Below are positions 33,347 to 44,265 of a stretch of DNA of 48,889 nt, piece after piece; positions within the stretch are counted from its first letter, which is position 1; each line of letters opens with the position of its first letter. The DNA lies in assembly GCA_023265045.1 (NCBI GenBank), contig JAHFUQ010000016.1, positions 1 through 48,889 of the forward strand, read 5' to 3'. The position numbers and the translations under genes were made by a program. The DNA is from Acidimicrobiia bacterium (GTDB taxonomy: Bacteria > Actinomycetota > Acidimicrobiia > Acidimicrobiales > AC-14). A model generated the notes under the pieces. The model saw nothing but the letters and a program-made list of their open reading frames with translations. It had not been told where the DNA came from and did not search any database.

Positions 33347-34194
33347 GCCAGCCGAGCGATCACGTAGACGAGATGCCTGACCGAACCCTGAGCGACGAGG
33401 CCATCGAGGCCTTCTTTGTCGGGACTCCCGACCCGGGATGGGAGCGCGCCGAGCCTCTGGTCGCGCTGGCCGGTCATATGGCCGTGGCCGTGGCCGGCCC
33501 AGCCCCGACACCCGACCACGCCCTGTTGCAGCTGTTCTGGGGGAGCCCGGCGACGGTCGAACCGGCCCGAACGCTCGTGCAGCCGGCGGCGTGGGGCGCC
33601 CGGGCAACGCGAGATGACCGCTCGGCGGCCCTCTCCTGGCGCAGCCGCCTCCGGGTTCTGGCCGGCGTGACGCTGGGCGCGGCGGTGGCCTTTGTAGGCG
33701 TGGGTGCCGCGGGCGCCATTGGTGTCCTCCCCGCCCCCGTGCAGCGGGTGGTGGCCCGGGCAGTGGAAGCCGTGACGCCTTTCGAACTTCCTGCGCCGAG
33801 CGGTGACCGCCCAGCCAAGCCGTCGGGAAACGGGGCGGCCGACGTCGTGCGGGGTGACGGAGGGGCCTCTCCCAGCGGGAGCGTGACCTCCGGGTCCAGC
33901 CCGGCGTCTGCGCCCGGGCAGCCACAACGGGTTCCGGCAACGCCGGCCGCTGGCGCAGGGGCGCCGTCCGGCCCGGGATCCACGGGCCTCGACCGGGCCG
34001 GCCAGACGCCGGCGGGCACCTCGACCCCGTCACCCTCCGGTGTCCAGACACCAGCAACGGCCGGGCCTGCGCCCGCCTCCGCTGTCCCTGCGCCCGCCCA
34101 GGGGCTCAACCGGGCCCCTGGGGCCCAGGCCGGCGCCGTGGTCCCGTCGTCGGTGGCGGGGCCGCCAGGGTCGCGGGCACCCGGCCGGCCCTGA
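33343..34194 (+). CDS. putative membrane regulator of the ECF sigma factor
   Basis: 283 aa from GTG 33343. The N-terminal 100 residues are soluble and acidic (MPDRTLSDEAIEAFFVG), the position of an anti-sigma domain, but no zinc anti-sigma motif is seen. A membrane segment ([20 protein letters not shown], about 105-128) leads into IGVLPAPVQRVVARAVEAVT and TPFELP. The rest is Pro/Ser/Gly-rich with TGLDRAGQTPAG. The LPAPVQ...TPF module and TGLDRA phrase recur in the stand-alone protein at 23358. Cotranslation with the sigma factor suggests an anti-sigma or sensor role; the function of the tail is unknown. Confidence 0.75.
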   Translation: MSQPSDHVDEMPDRTLSDEAIEAFFVGTPDPGWERAEPLVALAGHMAVAVAGPAPTPDHALLQLFWGSPATVEPARTLVQPAAWGARATRDDRSAALSWRSRLRVLAGVTLGAAVAFVGVGAAGAIGVLPAPVQRVVARAVEAVTPFELPAPSGDRPAKPSGNGAADVVRGDGGASPSGSVTSGSSPASAPGQPQRVPATPAAGAGAPSGPGSTGLDRAGQTPAGTSTPSPSGVQTPATAGPAPASAVPAPAQGLNRAPGAQAGAVVPSSVAGPPGSRAPGRP

Positions 34195-34276
34195 GTTAGA
34201 ACGGCACCACGCAGAGGCGGCCCCCGGGCGCTCCTGGTATCGACCGGGGCTCGCCATTCACCGGGCGTGGGGGACC

Positions 34277-36043
34277 TCAGAGCATCGACTTCAGAGCATC
34301 GACCGTTCGAGCCGTCCCACGTCGCATGGCCAGCGCGCAGCGAAGCAGCCCGGTGGCCAGGCAGGCGCCAGCACCTTCGCCGGCGCGGATGCGCAGGTCG
34401 AGCAGCGGTTCGAGCCCGAGGTGGCCCAGGACGGCGCCGTGGGCGGCTTCTCGACTGCGCTGGCCGGCGATGAGATCAGCCGCCACCGCCGGCTCGATCC
34501 TGGTGGCGACGAGGGCGGCCACTGAGGTCGCGAGCCCATCGAGCACGACGACGGCGCCGGCGGCGGCGGCGCCGAGGGTGACGCCGGCCAGCACCGCGAA
34601 CTCGGGCCCGCCGAGGGCGCCGAGCACGACCCGGGGCTCGCGCAGACGGTCACCGTGGTGTTGACGGGCACGATCGAGGGCGGCGGCGACGGTGGCGACC
34701 TTGCGATCCAGCATCTCGGTGTCCGCTCCTGCGCCGAGTCCGACCACGGCAGCGGGATCGAGCCCGAGCAGGGCGGCAGTCAGGGCGGCGGCGACAGTGG
34801 TGTTCCCTACACCCACCTCACCCAGGGCGACGAGACCGTCCTGAGCGGCGTCGAAGCCGAGAAGGTGCCCGGCGTCGATCAGGTCGTCCACGTCCTCCTC
34901 GGTCAGCCCATCGGCGTTCACGAGGTCGCCCCGGTGGTGACGGGGCCGGGCCCAAACCGCCCCAGGCACGGGCCACTCCCCCACCCCGGCGTCTACCACC
35001 ACGGCGACCAGCCCGGCGGAACGGGCGGCGACGACGCCGAGCGCCACACCGGCGACCGCGGCAGACAGGACGTCGCCGGTGACGGCCGGGTCGTAGGCCG
35101 AGATTCGGTGAGCACACACGGGGTGGTCGGCGCCGACGAGAACCAGGCGACCCCCGCGGAGATCGGTCTGTCCGAGGGCCAGCACACGGTCGACGGCCCG
35201 GTCGAGGACCCCGAGCGAGCCCGGGGTCGTCAGCAGGGCGTCGGCGGCGTCGCGGACACTGACCACGGCGTGCGGGTCGGGCGCGCGCAGGTGCGACGGA
35301 GGAGGGACCGGTCCATCACCGGCCGCCTCGTCCGGCCACCGTTCCTGGAGCACCACGTCGCCCAGCGGGGCACGACGGGACCATCCGGCGCGCTCCAGGC
35401 CGGGCGACGGCGGCCGCTCATCCGGCCAGCCGAGGCAGAGCCAGCCCAGCGTCTCGACGCCTTCGGGGAGGTGAAGCAGTCGGGCCAGCTCGGCGGGGGG
35501 AAAGAGCGTCACCCAACCCATGCCCAGCCCCTCGGCCCTGGCCGCCAGCCAGAGGTTCTCGATGGCGCAGGCGCAGGACCACAGATCGGCGTCGGGGAAG
35601 GTGGCCTGGCCGAGAACCCCGGCGGCCGGGCTCCGTCGGTCGCAGCAGACGACGATGCCGATGGGAGCCTCCCGGATGCCCTCCAGCTGCAGGTCGAGCA
35701 GCCGACGGGCTGATTCGGCGCTGAAATCGGCCGCTTGGGCCAGCCGCTCGCGGTCGGCCAGCAGGGCCGCCTGCTCGCGCGTCGGAGGGCTGCGGACCAC
35801 GATGAACCGCCAAGGCTGGCTATGGCCCACCGACGGCGCCAGGTGGGCGGCAGACAGGACGCTGGTCAGCACGTCGTCGGGGACCGGCTCGGGACGGAAG
35901 CGCCGGACATCGCGTCGTGCGCTCAGCACCGCGTGCAGGGCGTCACGCTGATCGGACGACAGGGCCCAGGCCCGGGGGTCGTGCTCGCGCTCGGCGGCAG
36001 AGGTGTCGTCACCGATGAGGGGGACCGGACGCGGCCAGGACAC
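34277..36043 (-). CDS. BluB-CobT fusion: DMB synthase plus phosphoribosyltransferase
   Basis: 588 aa from GTG 36043 ([11 protein letters not shown]). Residues 20-235 are a BluB nitroreductase-type domain ([44 protein letters not shown]), which converts reduced FMN to 5,6-dimethylbenzimidazole. Residues 250-588 are CobT ([17 protein letters not shown] and the catalytic-Glu segment [16 protein letters not shown]), which makes alpha-ribazole phosphate from it. One chain thus makes and activates the lower ligand of cobalamin. The open frame continues upstream to 36199, but that part reads through integrase and IS-end debris. No cobalamin riboswitch was seen. Confidence 0.93.
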   Translation of the reverse strand: MSWPRPVPLIGDDTSAAEREHDPRAWALSSDQRDALHAVLSARRDVRRFRPEPVPDDVLTSVLSAAHLAPSVGHSQPWRFIVVRSPPTREQAALLADRERLAQAADFSAESARRLLDLQLEGIREAPIGIVVCCDRRSPAAGVLGQATFPDADLWSCACAIENLWLAARAEGLGMGWVTLFPPAELARLLHLPEGVETLGWLCLGWPDERPPSPGLERAGWSRRAPLGDVVLQERWPDEAAGDGPVPPPSHLRAPDPHAVVSVRDAADALLTTPGSLGVLDRAVDRVLALGQTDLRGGRLVLVGADHPVCAHRISAYDPAVTGDVLSAAVAGVALGVVAARSAGLVAVVVDAGVGEWPVPGAVWARPRHHRGDLVNADGLTEEDVDDLIDAGHLLGFDAAQDGLVALGEVGVGNTTVAAALTAALLGLDPAAVVGLGAGADTEMLDRKVATVAAALDRARQHHGDRLREPRVVLGALGGPEFAVLAGVTLGAAAAGAVVVLDGLATSVAALVATRIEPAVAADLIAGQRSREAAHGAVLGHLGLEPLLDLRIRAGEGAGACLATGLLRCALAMRRGTARTVDALKSML

Positions 36044-36130
36044 GGCACCGACTCTACGGACACTCGACGGGTGCCCTGGGACACGCGGGTGCTCCTCGAA
36101 AAGGCACGTTGAGGCCGCGCCGGCCACGAC

Positions 36131-36176
36131 TGTCAGTTTCCTGGCGTCGCTACTGTCAATTTTCTGTCGCTCCACA
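36131..36176 (+). repeat. two 23-bp-spaced IS-end-like repeats
   Basis: TGTCAGTTTCCTG starts at 36131 and TGTCAATTTTCTG at 36154, 23 bp apart. The TGTCArTTTyCTG pattern resembles multi-repeat termini of IS21-like elements. No transposase gene lies nearby, so this is probably a solo end left by deletion. It differs from the 17030 array beyond TGTCAG. Confidence 0.55.
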
Positions 36177-36196
36177 GCAAAGTAGAGGTGCTGTCG

Positions 36197-36295
36197 CACG
36201 GGGAAGCGGCCGATGACCCGCTCATAGCTCTCCTGGGCGTCCGCCAGGGGGATCCGCGAGTAGATCTCGAGCGACTGCCTGCTCGCGTGGCCGCG
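36197..36295 (-). pseudogene. C-terminal fragment of a tyrosine integrase
   Basis: The frame opens after a TAG at 36298-36296 and reads [19 protein letters not shown], then [13 protein letters not shown]. This is the last 30 residues of a phage-type integrase, with the GH[A]S box and nucleophile Tyr in LEIYSRI. It has no start and no upstream catalytic parts. Its sequence differs from the integrase at 21691. It then runs into the IS-end repeats, so the area is a junction of two broken mobile elements. Confidence 0.7.
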
Positions 36296-36406
36296 CTATC
36301 CGCAGGCGGCCGTCGCGGGCGAGAGCGTCGACGACGAGCGTGCGCAGGCGCGGCAGGAGGGCTGGCGGGTCGTTGTGGTGTCCCGGACCGGCAGGCTCAC
36401 CGCAGC

Positions 36407-36727
36407 TCACCTCCCAGGGCGCCCTTTGGGGCGCAGTGCGTCGGCGGCGCGGCGGGCCTGATCGAGGGCGCGGTTCAGCTCGGCCACCTTGGCTTCGAGG
36501 TCGAGGATGCGGCGGACGCCTTCGATGTTCACACCCGCGTCGGTGAGCTGGCCGATGCGGCGGAGCTGGTCCAAGTCGGCGTCGCTGTAGCGGCGGTTGC
36601 CGCCGTCGGTGCGAGCCGGCTCGAGCAAACCCCGACGCTCGTAGAGCCGCAGGGTCTGGGGGTGCAGGCCGGTGAGGTCGGCGGCGACTGACATCACGTA
36701 GACAGCGGCGTCACGACCAGGAGCCAT
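36407..36727 (-). CDS. hspR: HspR-type MerR family heat-shock repressor
   Basis: 106 aa from ATG 36727, with GGAGG seven bases upstream. The N-terminal winged helix-turn-helix (SVAADLTGLHPQTLRLYERR, then TDGGNRRYSDADL) is close to HspR, followed by a helical region (VRRILDLEAKVAELNRALDQ). HspR represses heat-shock operons at HAIR boxes, usually with DnaK as corepressor. It diverges from hsp20, which is the likely target; no dnaK is in view. ACTCAAG at 36743-36749 equals one HAIR half-site, but the other half is not found at the expected distance. Confidence 0.9.
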   Translation of the reverse strand: MAPGRDAAVYVMSVAADLTGLHPQTLRLYERRGLLEPARTDGGNRRYSDADLDQLRRIGQLTDAGVNIEGVRRILDLEAKVAELNRALDQARRAADALRPKGRPGR

Positions 36728-36756
36728 TGGAAAACCTCCGGAACTCAAGATGACGC

Positions 36757-36771
36757 ATTCCCTACGGGAAT
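36757..36771. promoter_or_regulatory. palindrome between hspR and hsp20
   Basis: ATTCCC (36757-36762) and GGGAAT (36766-36771) form a perfect inverted repeat with a 3-bp centre, in the divergent promoter region. It is a candidate operator for HspR or another regulator, adjacent to the ACTCAAG half-site. Confidence 0.4.
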
Positions 36772-36788
36772 AAATCCTTAGCCCTACC

Positions 36789-36818
36789 TTGTCAAGAACA
36801 CTGCCAGCGCAGTATAAG
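36789..36818 (+). promoter_or_regulatory. sigma-70-like promoter of hsp20
   Basis: TTGTCA (36789-36794) and TATAAG (36813-36818) are 18 bp apart, the best housekeeping-type promoter in the window. Transcription would start near 36825, about 48 bp before the hsp20 ATG. Confidence 0.65.
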
Positions 36819-36872
36819 TTCCCGTGGAGTCGTCAGCGCTCTAGAGAGGAGACCACTGAGGAGGTGGCGATC

Positions 36873-37307
36873 ATGTTGATGCGAACCGACCCGTTCCGTG
36901 ATCTCGACCGCTTCGCCCAGCAGGCGCTGGGCACGCGCATGCGGCCGGCGGTCATGCCCATGGACGCCTACCGGGAGGAGGACCGCTTCGTCGTACACTT
37001 CGACCTTCCCGGCGTCGACTCGTCCTCGATCGATCTGACGGTGGAGAAAAGCGTGCTCACCGTGGCGGCCGAGCGCCAGTGGCAGCCGAAGGAGTACCAG
37101 GAGGTGATCGCCTCCGAGCGTCCGCAGGGCAACTTCAGCCGCCAGCTCTTCCTGGGCGAGGGTCTCGACACCGAGCACATCGAGGCGTCCTACGACAACG
37201 GGGTGCTCACCGTGCGCCTGCCGGTCGCCGACAAAGCCAAGCCCCGCAAGGTGGAGGTCACCACTGGCGGCGACGCCAAGCAGATCCGGGCCACCTCGGC
37301 CGCCTGA
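36873..37307 (+). CDS. hsp20: small heat-shock protein Hsp20
   Basis: 144 aa. ATG 36873 follows AGGAGGT by seven bases; the frame upstream is non-coding. The alpha-crystallin domain (about 35-130) has the typical strand order ([27 protein letters not shown]) and the closing GVLTVRLP motif. The N-terminal arm is short and hydrophobic, and the C-terminal tail is charged. It holds unfolding proteins as an ATP-independent chaperone oligomer. It is transcribed divergently from hspR and probably repressed by it. Confidence 0.95.
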   Translation: MLMRTDPFRDLDRFAQQALGTRMRPAVMPMDAYREEDRFVVHFDLPGVDSSSIDLTVEKSVLTVAAERQWQPKEYQEVIASERPQGNFSRQLFLGEGLDTEHIEASYDNGVLTVRLPVADKAKPRKVEVTTGGDAKQIRATSAA

Positions 37308-37320
37308 GACGCACGGGCCC

Positions 37321-37369
37321 GTGACCTCGGGGCGAGGCCGGCCACCCGCTACCGGCCCCCCGGGGTCAC
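37321..37369. terminator. hairpin between convergent hsp20 and UvrA-like gene
   Basis: GTGACC TCGGGG and GGCCGG (37321 onward) pair with CCGGCC and CCCCGGGGTCAC (ending 37369), giving a long GC-rich stem with small internal mismatches. Its place between two convergent stops fits a bidirectional terminator. No T tract follows. Confidence 0.5.
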
Positions 37370-37386
37370 TGCGACGGGACCCACAG

Positions 37387-39765
<2,379 letters not shown>

Positions 39766-39773
39766 CGGACCGC

Positions 39774-40193
39774 TCAGCGCAGCTCGTTGATGCGGATCAG
39801 GTTGCCGGCGGGATCGCGCACGGCGCAGTCGCGCACGCCGTAAGGCTGGTCGGTCGGCTCCTGGACGATCTCGGCGTCACTGGCCTGCAGCCGTTCGAAC
39901 GTGCCGTCGAGGTCCTTGGTGGCGAAGTTGATCATGGCGAAGGTGCCCTTGGCCATCATCTCGGCGATGGTGCGGCGCTCGTCATCGGTGATGCCCGGGT
40001 TGGCGGCCGGCGGGTACAGGACGACGGACGTGCCGGGCTGGTCAGCGGGGCCCACCGTGATCCATCGCATCCCCTTGTACCCGACATCGTTGCGGACTTC
40101 GAAGCCGAGGATGTCGCGGTAGAAGGCCAGGGAGGCGTCCGGGTCGTCGTGCGGGAGCATGCTTGAGTGAATCGTGATGTCCATGCTGTTCAT
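39774..40193 (-). CDS. VOC family protein
   Basis: 139 aa, a single vicinal-oxygen-chelate protein. The usual elements are visible: SLAFYRDILGFEVRNDVGY at the start, a middle MRWITVGP strand, and DCAVRDPAGNLIRINE at the end with the metal Glu. It has no specific signature; homologues include glyoxalase-like, bleomycin-binding and extradiol-type proteins. Its ATG overlaps the AraC stop by ATGA. A neighbouring UvrA-like ATPase suggests protection from a small toxic molecule, but this is inferred from position only. Confidence 0.85.
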   Translation of the reverse strand: MNSMDITIHSSMLPHDDPDASLAFYRDILGFEVRNDVGYKGMRWITVGPADQPGTSVVLYPPAANPGITDDERRTIAEMMAKGTFAMINFATKDLDGTFERLQASDAEIVQEPTDQPYGVRDCAVRDPAGNLIRINELR

Positions 40194-40639
40194 ACTGAGC
40201 GCGGCTCGGGTGTCCGCGCTTCTCGATTCCTGATCGGTCGGGTCACCTGCTTGGCCACGCAGGACGGCATCCCCGCCGTCGCGCGCGCCGCCTCCTGCCG
40301 GTAGACGCTGGGCGGGACTCCGACCAGCTCGGTGAAGCGACTGCTGAAGGTGCCGAGCGAGGAGCAGCCGACGGCGAAGCAGATCTCGGTGACGCTCATG
40401 TCGCCCCGGCGCAGCAGCGCCATCGCCCGCTCGATGCGCCGCGTCATCAGGTAGGAGAAGGGCGACTCGCCGTAGGCGAGCCGGAACTGGCGGCTGAGGT
40501 GCCCGGCTGACATGAACGCGTCCCGGGCCAGCGCCTCGACATCGAGAGGCTGGGCGTACTCCTGGTCGATCCGGTCGCGCACGCGCCGCAGGAGGGCGAG
40601 GTCGCGCAGGCGCTGCTCCTCGGCGGGCGGGCTGGTCAC
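40190..40639 (-). CDS. AraC-family regulator, short
   Basis: 149 aa from GTG 40639 (VTSPPAEEQRLRDLALL). Both AraC helix-turn-helix units are present: LDVEALARDAFMSAGHLSRQ with FRLAYGESPFSYLMTRRIER, and SVTEICFAVGCSSLGTFSSR with FTELVGVPPSVYRQE. There is no N-terminal sensor domain, as in MarA/SoxS-like regulators whose activity is set by amount. Its stop overlaps the VOC gene start by ATGA, so it probably controls its own operon with the VOC and UvrA-like genes. Confidence 0.9.
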   Translation of the reverse strand: MTSPPAEEQRLRDLALLRRVRDRIDQEYAQPLDVEALARDAFMSAGHLSRQFRLAYGESPFSYLMTRRIERAMALLRRGDMSVTEICFAVGCSSLGTFSSRFTELVGVPPSVYRQEAARATAGMPSCVAKQVTRPIRNREARTPEPRSV

Positions 40640-40748
40640 CCGCGCGATCGTGCCACGTCGGGCGCGAGTGCCAAGCGCGGATGGCGCCCAAACCGCCCTC
40701 TCACCGCGTGAAGGGTCCCAGGGTACGCCCACCGGTAGGCTGGCCCGC

Positions 40749-41282
40749 GTGCCGGGCGCCACATCGACGGAGGAAGCCGAGCCCGCCGGCGAAGCGCTGC
40801 GCTCCGGCGCCAGGCCCGCGCTGATCGTCGCGGGGACACTCGTCGCCGTCGTGGCGTTGACGTTCCTGATCTATTCCGTCGGCGACTACCGGGGCGACGA
40901 CGCCGTCGGCGGCGGGTCGAACCTGTCGGGGGCGGCGGCCGCGGGCGCGTGCGGCGTCGGGAGTCCGGACTCGAGCTACACCGTCGCCGTGGCCTCCAAC
41001 CCAGACCCGCCCCGCCCCGAGGGGACGACCCTGAACTTCACCGTACGCCAGGAGGGCCGGGCGGTCACCGGCGCCAAGGTCTGCCTGGCCGCGGACATGC
41101 CGGACATGCAGCACCCGGGTCTGTTCAAGCTGACCAAGGAGGTGCCCGGCGGGCAGTACGAGGCGCAGATCCAGTTCGGGATGGGCGGCGCCTGGAAGAT
41201 GGCGCTCACGGTCGCCGAGCCGGGCAAGCCGGTCGTGTCGGTCCCGCTCACCCTTCAGGTCGCCGCCGTCTCGCCGAGCTGA
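40749..41282 (+). CDS. YtkA/FixH-like membrane-anchored protein 1
   Basis: 177 aa from GTG 40749. One membrane segment (ALIVAGTLVAVVALTFLIY, about 22-42) anchors an extracytoplasmic domain of the YtkA/FixH type: LNFTVRQEGRAVTGAKVCLA, then DMPDMQHPG and QYEAQIQFGMGGAWKMALTV. The Met/His-rich DMPDMQH loop suggests metal, probably copper, binding. It is followed 14 bp later by a paralogue. No signal cleavage site is obvious. Context with CopC-CopD supports a copper or cytochrome-oxidase assembly role. Confidence 0.85.
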   Translation: MPGATSTEEAEPAGEALRSGARPALIVAGTLVAVVALTFLIYSVGDYRGDDAVGGGSNLSGAAAAGACGVGSPDSSYTVAVASNPDPPRPEGTTLNFTVRQEGRAVTGAKVCLAADMPDMQHPGLFKLTKEVPGGQYEAQIQFGMGGAWKMALTVAEPGKPVVSVPLTLQVAAVSPS

Positions 41283-41296
41283 GCGGGCCAGCGACG

Positions 41297-41755
41297 GTGC
41301 GGGCGCCGCGGGCCCTCACGCACCCGCTCGTGATCGTGGCGGGGACAGTGCTCACGGTCTTTGCGGTGACGTTGCTGATCTACTGGTGGCGCGGCGACCG
41401 CCCCGGCGCGACCGGCGCCGGCTCGGCGGGCGCCTGCGGCGAGGGAAAGCCGGACCCGACCTACGACGTCGGCTACGTCGCCAAACCCGACCCGCCCAGC
41501 GTGGAGGGGACGCTGTTCGAGCTCACGGTCCGCCAAGGCGACCGCGTGGTGACCGGCGCCAAGGTATGCCTCTACGCCGACATGCCGGACATGTCGCACT
41601 CCGGCTTCGACCGCACCGCCTTTGAGATCTCCAGCGGGCAGTACGAAGTCGACCTTCAGTTCGGGATGGGCGGCCGGTGGCGCTTGGCGCTGACCGTCGC
41701 CGAGCCCGGCAAGCCGGCGGCCTCCATCCGCTTCTTCGTCGAGGTCGCGAACTAG
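41297..41755 (+). CDS. YtkA/FixH-like membrane-anchored protein 2
   Basis: 152 aa from GTG 41297. Paralogue of the preceding gene: the same anchor (LVIVAGTVLTVFAVTLLIYWW) and domain (FELTVRQGDRVVTGAKVCLY, DMPDMSHSG, QYEVDLQFGMGGRWRLALTV). The shared VTGAKVCL and FGMGG blocks show a tandem duplication, with divergence in the linkers. It stops 3 bp before the stop of the opposing Asp-box gene. Both copies keep the Met/His loop, so both may bind metal. Confidence 0.85.
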   Translation: MRAPRALTHPLVIVAGTVLTVFAVTLLIYWWRGDRPGATGAGSAGACGEGKPDPTYDVGYVAKPDPPSVEGTLFELTVRQGDRVVTGAKVCLYADMPDMSHSGFDRTAFEISSGQYEVDLQFGMGGRWRLALTVAEPGKPAASIRFFVEVAN

Positions 41756-41758
41756 CCC

Positions 41759-43495
41759 TTACGTCTTGGCGGCCGCCGTCGCCTTGCGCGGGGCGGCCGG
41801 TGTCGACCCACCACTCCCCCGCCGCACGAGGAGCACGACGAGCAAGACCAGGCCGGCCAGCACCAAGCCTCCGAAGATGGCGGCGATGACCGGCGCCGTC
41901 GTGTTCTTGGTGGTCGGCAGCGGCGCGAACTGCACGGCCGCGGCGTAGTTGTCCTGCGCTTGCGTCAGCTCGGTGGCGTTGCGGGTGTCAGCCCAGCCGA
42001 TCATGGCGTATTCGTTGGCGGACGCCACGCCGTTGGGGTACCGGAGGTCGGAGTTGTAGCTGATGCCGAAGTTGAAGTTGAGCGGCCGGTCGTTGACCTT
42101 GACGTTCTTGGCCCAGGTGAGGCCGCCGTCGGTGGAGTACGTGTAGCGGACGTCGAAGCGGAAGTCGGTAGACGTCGCGTCCCGGTTGTCCTGCCAGGCG
42201 ACGTCGACCCGGCCGTTGGGCGCCACGTTGAGCTGCGGGTAGAAGCCGGTGGCGTTCAGCTCCGGCGGGTCGTCGTCGATCGCCTGCATCCCGCTCCAGG
42301 TCACGCCCATGTCCGTGGATCGCTGCATGACGATGTCCTCGAGGTTCATCGAGGGCGAGGTCTGCGGCGTCGCGTTGTAGACGGCCAGGATGGTGCCCTT
42401 GGGGCCGCCGTCCGGCGTCCAGCCGAGCCCGGTCATGGCGCCGGTGCCGAGGAAGACGGGCTCACCCAGCTTGCTGATCGTCCACGTCTTGCCCTGGTCG
42501 GTGGACCGGGCCACGAACTGGGGCATCGGGTAGGCGTACCAGCTTCCCGGCGAGAGGCCGGCGCCGGCCTCCGGCGGCGGCGCAGGCTGGTCGTTGAAGC
42601 CGAAGGTCGAGCCTGACACGGCCAGCAGGATGCCGTCCTTGGCGAACAGGAAGGGCGAGCCGAACGAGGCCATCATGTAGGTCTGGTACGTCTTGCCGGC
42701 GACGTCGTACGTCGGCCGGTTGAAGGTGTTGAGGTCGACGGGCTTGCCGAAGGTGGCCCCCCCGTCGGTGGACGTGGCCACCATGACGTGCGGGAGCCGC
42801 AGCAGGGAGTCGGCCGCGGCGTCGGGGAAGCCCTGGTTGAAACCGACGTAGACCACGTCGCGCGGCCCCGACGTGTCCACGGCCAGGCCGCTCACGCCGG
42901 TGTCGTTCGGCGGCGGGTTCGCCGTGCTGCCGCGGTTGTTGTCGACCAGCGTGGACTTCCAGGTGCTGCCGAGGTCGGTGGTGCGGGCCACGATGATGCT
43001 GCCCTTGCCCAGCCCCGCCCCGGGCCCCTCGCCCTCGCCGTACGCCAGGTGGGCGTAGTACAGCGTGTTGTTGCGCCCCCACGCGATCATCGTCAGCGGC
43101 ACGCCCGCGTTCGAGTTGGTGGTGCAGTACGGGTACTTCGGGTCGGTGGGCAGCTCCTTGGAGAAGTGCCACGTGTGCCCCGCATCCTTCGAGACCGTTA
43201 GGTAACAGGTCTTGTTGCGCATGTCGGCGGTCGCCGCCACGACGATCCGCGGGTCGCCCGGCTTGACCAGCATCGACGTCGGCGAGGTGAACGCACGGGC
43301 GGGGCCGTCCTGGTCCTTGGTCATGTTCGTGGCGGCGATGAACTGCTGGATCTTCACGCCCTGGTCCTTGAACGTGACTTGCTTGTACGTGGAGGGCGTC
43401 GGCCCCGGGTCGGCGCCGGCGGCGCCCGCGTAAGCAGCCAGCAGGGCGCCGACGGCGACCACAGCGGCGCCGGCTCGGATGTTGCGGAACGTCAT
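41759..43495 (-). CDS. Asp-box (sialidase-like beta-propeller) surface protein
   Basis: 578 aa. It starts with a signal peptide (AGAAVVAVGALLAAYAGAAG) and ends in a membrane anchor (VIAAIFGGLVLAGLVLLVVL) plus a basic tail, so it is displayed outside the cell. Six Asp-box turns are visible (SKDAGHTW, TTDLGSTW, STDGGATF, STDQGKTW, STDMGVTW, STDGGLTW), giving a six-bladed propeller as in exo-sialidases and BNR proteins. The Arg triad needed for sialidase activity is not clear, so binding is as likely as catalysis. ATG 43495 follows GGAAGGA. Confidence 0.85.
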   Translation of the reverse strand: MTFRNIRAGAAVVAVGALLAAYAGAAGADPGPTPSTYKQVTFKDQGVKIQQFIAATNMTKDQDGPARAFTSPTSMLVKPGDPRIVVAATADMRNKTCYLTVSKDAGHTWHFSKELPTDPKYPYCTTNSNAGVPLTMIAWGRNNTLYYAHLAYGEGEGPGAGLGKGSIIVARTTDLGSTWKSTLVDNNRGSTANPPPNDTGVSGLAVDTSGPRDVVYVGFNQGFPDAAADSLLRLPHVMVATSTDGGATFGKPVDLNTFNRPTYDVAGKTYQTYMMASFGSPFLFAKDGILLAVSGSTFGFNDQPAPPPEAGAGLSPGSWYAYPMPQFVARSTDQGKTWTISKLGEPVFLGTGAMTGLGWTPDGGPKGTILAVYNATPQTSPSMNLEDIVMQRSTDMGVTWSGMQAIDDDPPELNATGFYPQLNVAPNGRVDVAWQDNRDATSTDFRFDVRYTYSTDGGLTWAKNVKVNDRPLNFNFGISYNSDLRYPNGVASANEYAMIGWADTRNATELTQAQDNYAAAVQFAPLPTTKNTTAPVIAAIFGGLVLAGLVLLVVLLVRRGSGGSTPAAPRKATAAAKT

Positions 43496-43536
43496 CGCAG
43501 TCCTTCCCCTGGTTACGGTCGGCGGCGGCTGGTGGG

Positions 43537-44118
43537 CTACTTGGTCCGGACGGGCGCCGGATCGGCGGGGTTGCGCTTCCCGGCGGCGAGCACGCTGATC
43601 CCGCCCACGACGAGGAGGCCGGCGGCGGCCACCCCCAACCCCAGCAGCAGGAGGCTCGCGCCCTTCGGGCCCGACCCGACGTCGAGCGCGCCGGCGCGCG
43701 CCTCAGGGGTGGCGGGGGCAGGAGGCTCGACCCCGACGTAGATCGTGGCCCGCGGGATCGTCGAGTTCATGTTGCGGTACTTCTGCACCGCGTACAGGAC
43801 GTGCGTGCCGTACTGAGTGTTGGCCGGGATGGTCACATCGGCCTCCCACTTGGCCGTCATGCCGCCAACCTGGCCGGTGACGTTCAGCAGGAGCGGGCCC
43901 GTGGGCGAATCCATGTGGATCTCGATCGGCGCGCCCGGGGCGGTCTCCCGGCCGATGATGTGCACGATGCCGCCCGGCTGCACCGTGGGCGACGACGTCG
44001 TGAGCGACATGGGCGCCACGCAGGCCCAGGCCAACCCCGCGGGCACGACGACCGCCGTAGCGGCCAGAGCGCCCACGACCAGACGACTACGCAATTCACG
44101 CATTTTCGTTGACTCCAT
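43537..44118 (-). CDS. secreted protein with C-terminal membrane anchor
   Basis: 193 aa, no named family. Signal peptide with RSRLVVGALAATAVVVPAGL and a Cys at the likely cleavage region (LAWAC), so a lipoprotein is possible. The middle is an immunoglobulin-like beta domain (TVQPGGIVHIIGRETAPGAP, QYGTHVLYAVQKY). It ends with a linker and a membrane helix (LLLLGLGVAAAGLLVVGG). It is cotranscribed upstream of the Asp-box gene (41-bp gap), suggesting that they act together on the surface. Confidence 0.75.
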   Translation of the reverse strand: MESTKMRELRSRLVVGALAATAVVVPAGLAWACVAPMSLTTSSPTVQPGGIVHIIGRETAPGAPIEIHMDSPTGPLLLNVTGQVGGMTAKWEADVTIPANTQYGTHVLYAVQKYRNMNSTIPRATIYVGVEPPAPATPEARAGALDVGSGPKGASLLLLGLGVAAAGLLVVGGISVLAAGKRNPADPAPVRTK

Positions 44119-44265
44119 CCCCCACGCTGCCTCTGCGGCACTCTACTGACGCTCGCACGCTATCGGCATAGCAGCCATAGTGACAAGGCTTACGAATGGT
44201 TCGGGAGGGCAGGGTAACGGATCGAATGCGCACCGTGGTGGTCGGTCGCGGGTGACGGACGGGCG

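Larger units (their letters stand above)
36044..36406. other. debris-filled gap between bluB-cobT and hspR
   Basis: It contains two IS-end-like 23-bp repeats (36131, 36154), a C-terminal integrase scrap (36197-36295) and, next to hspR, an open stretch from GTG 36410 (ALLPRLRTLVVDALARDGRL) that I cannot assign and that loses its pattern at the integrase scrap. The bluB-cobT promoter must lie within 36044-36130 or further up. Confidence 0.5.

Noticed and set aside
36044-36130. Cobalamin riboswitch before bluB-cobT
   Set aside because: No B12-box-like sequence or typical folding core was recognised.
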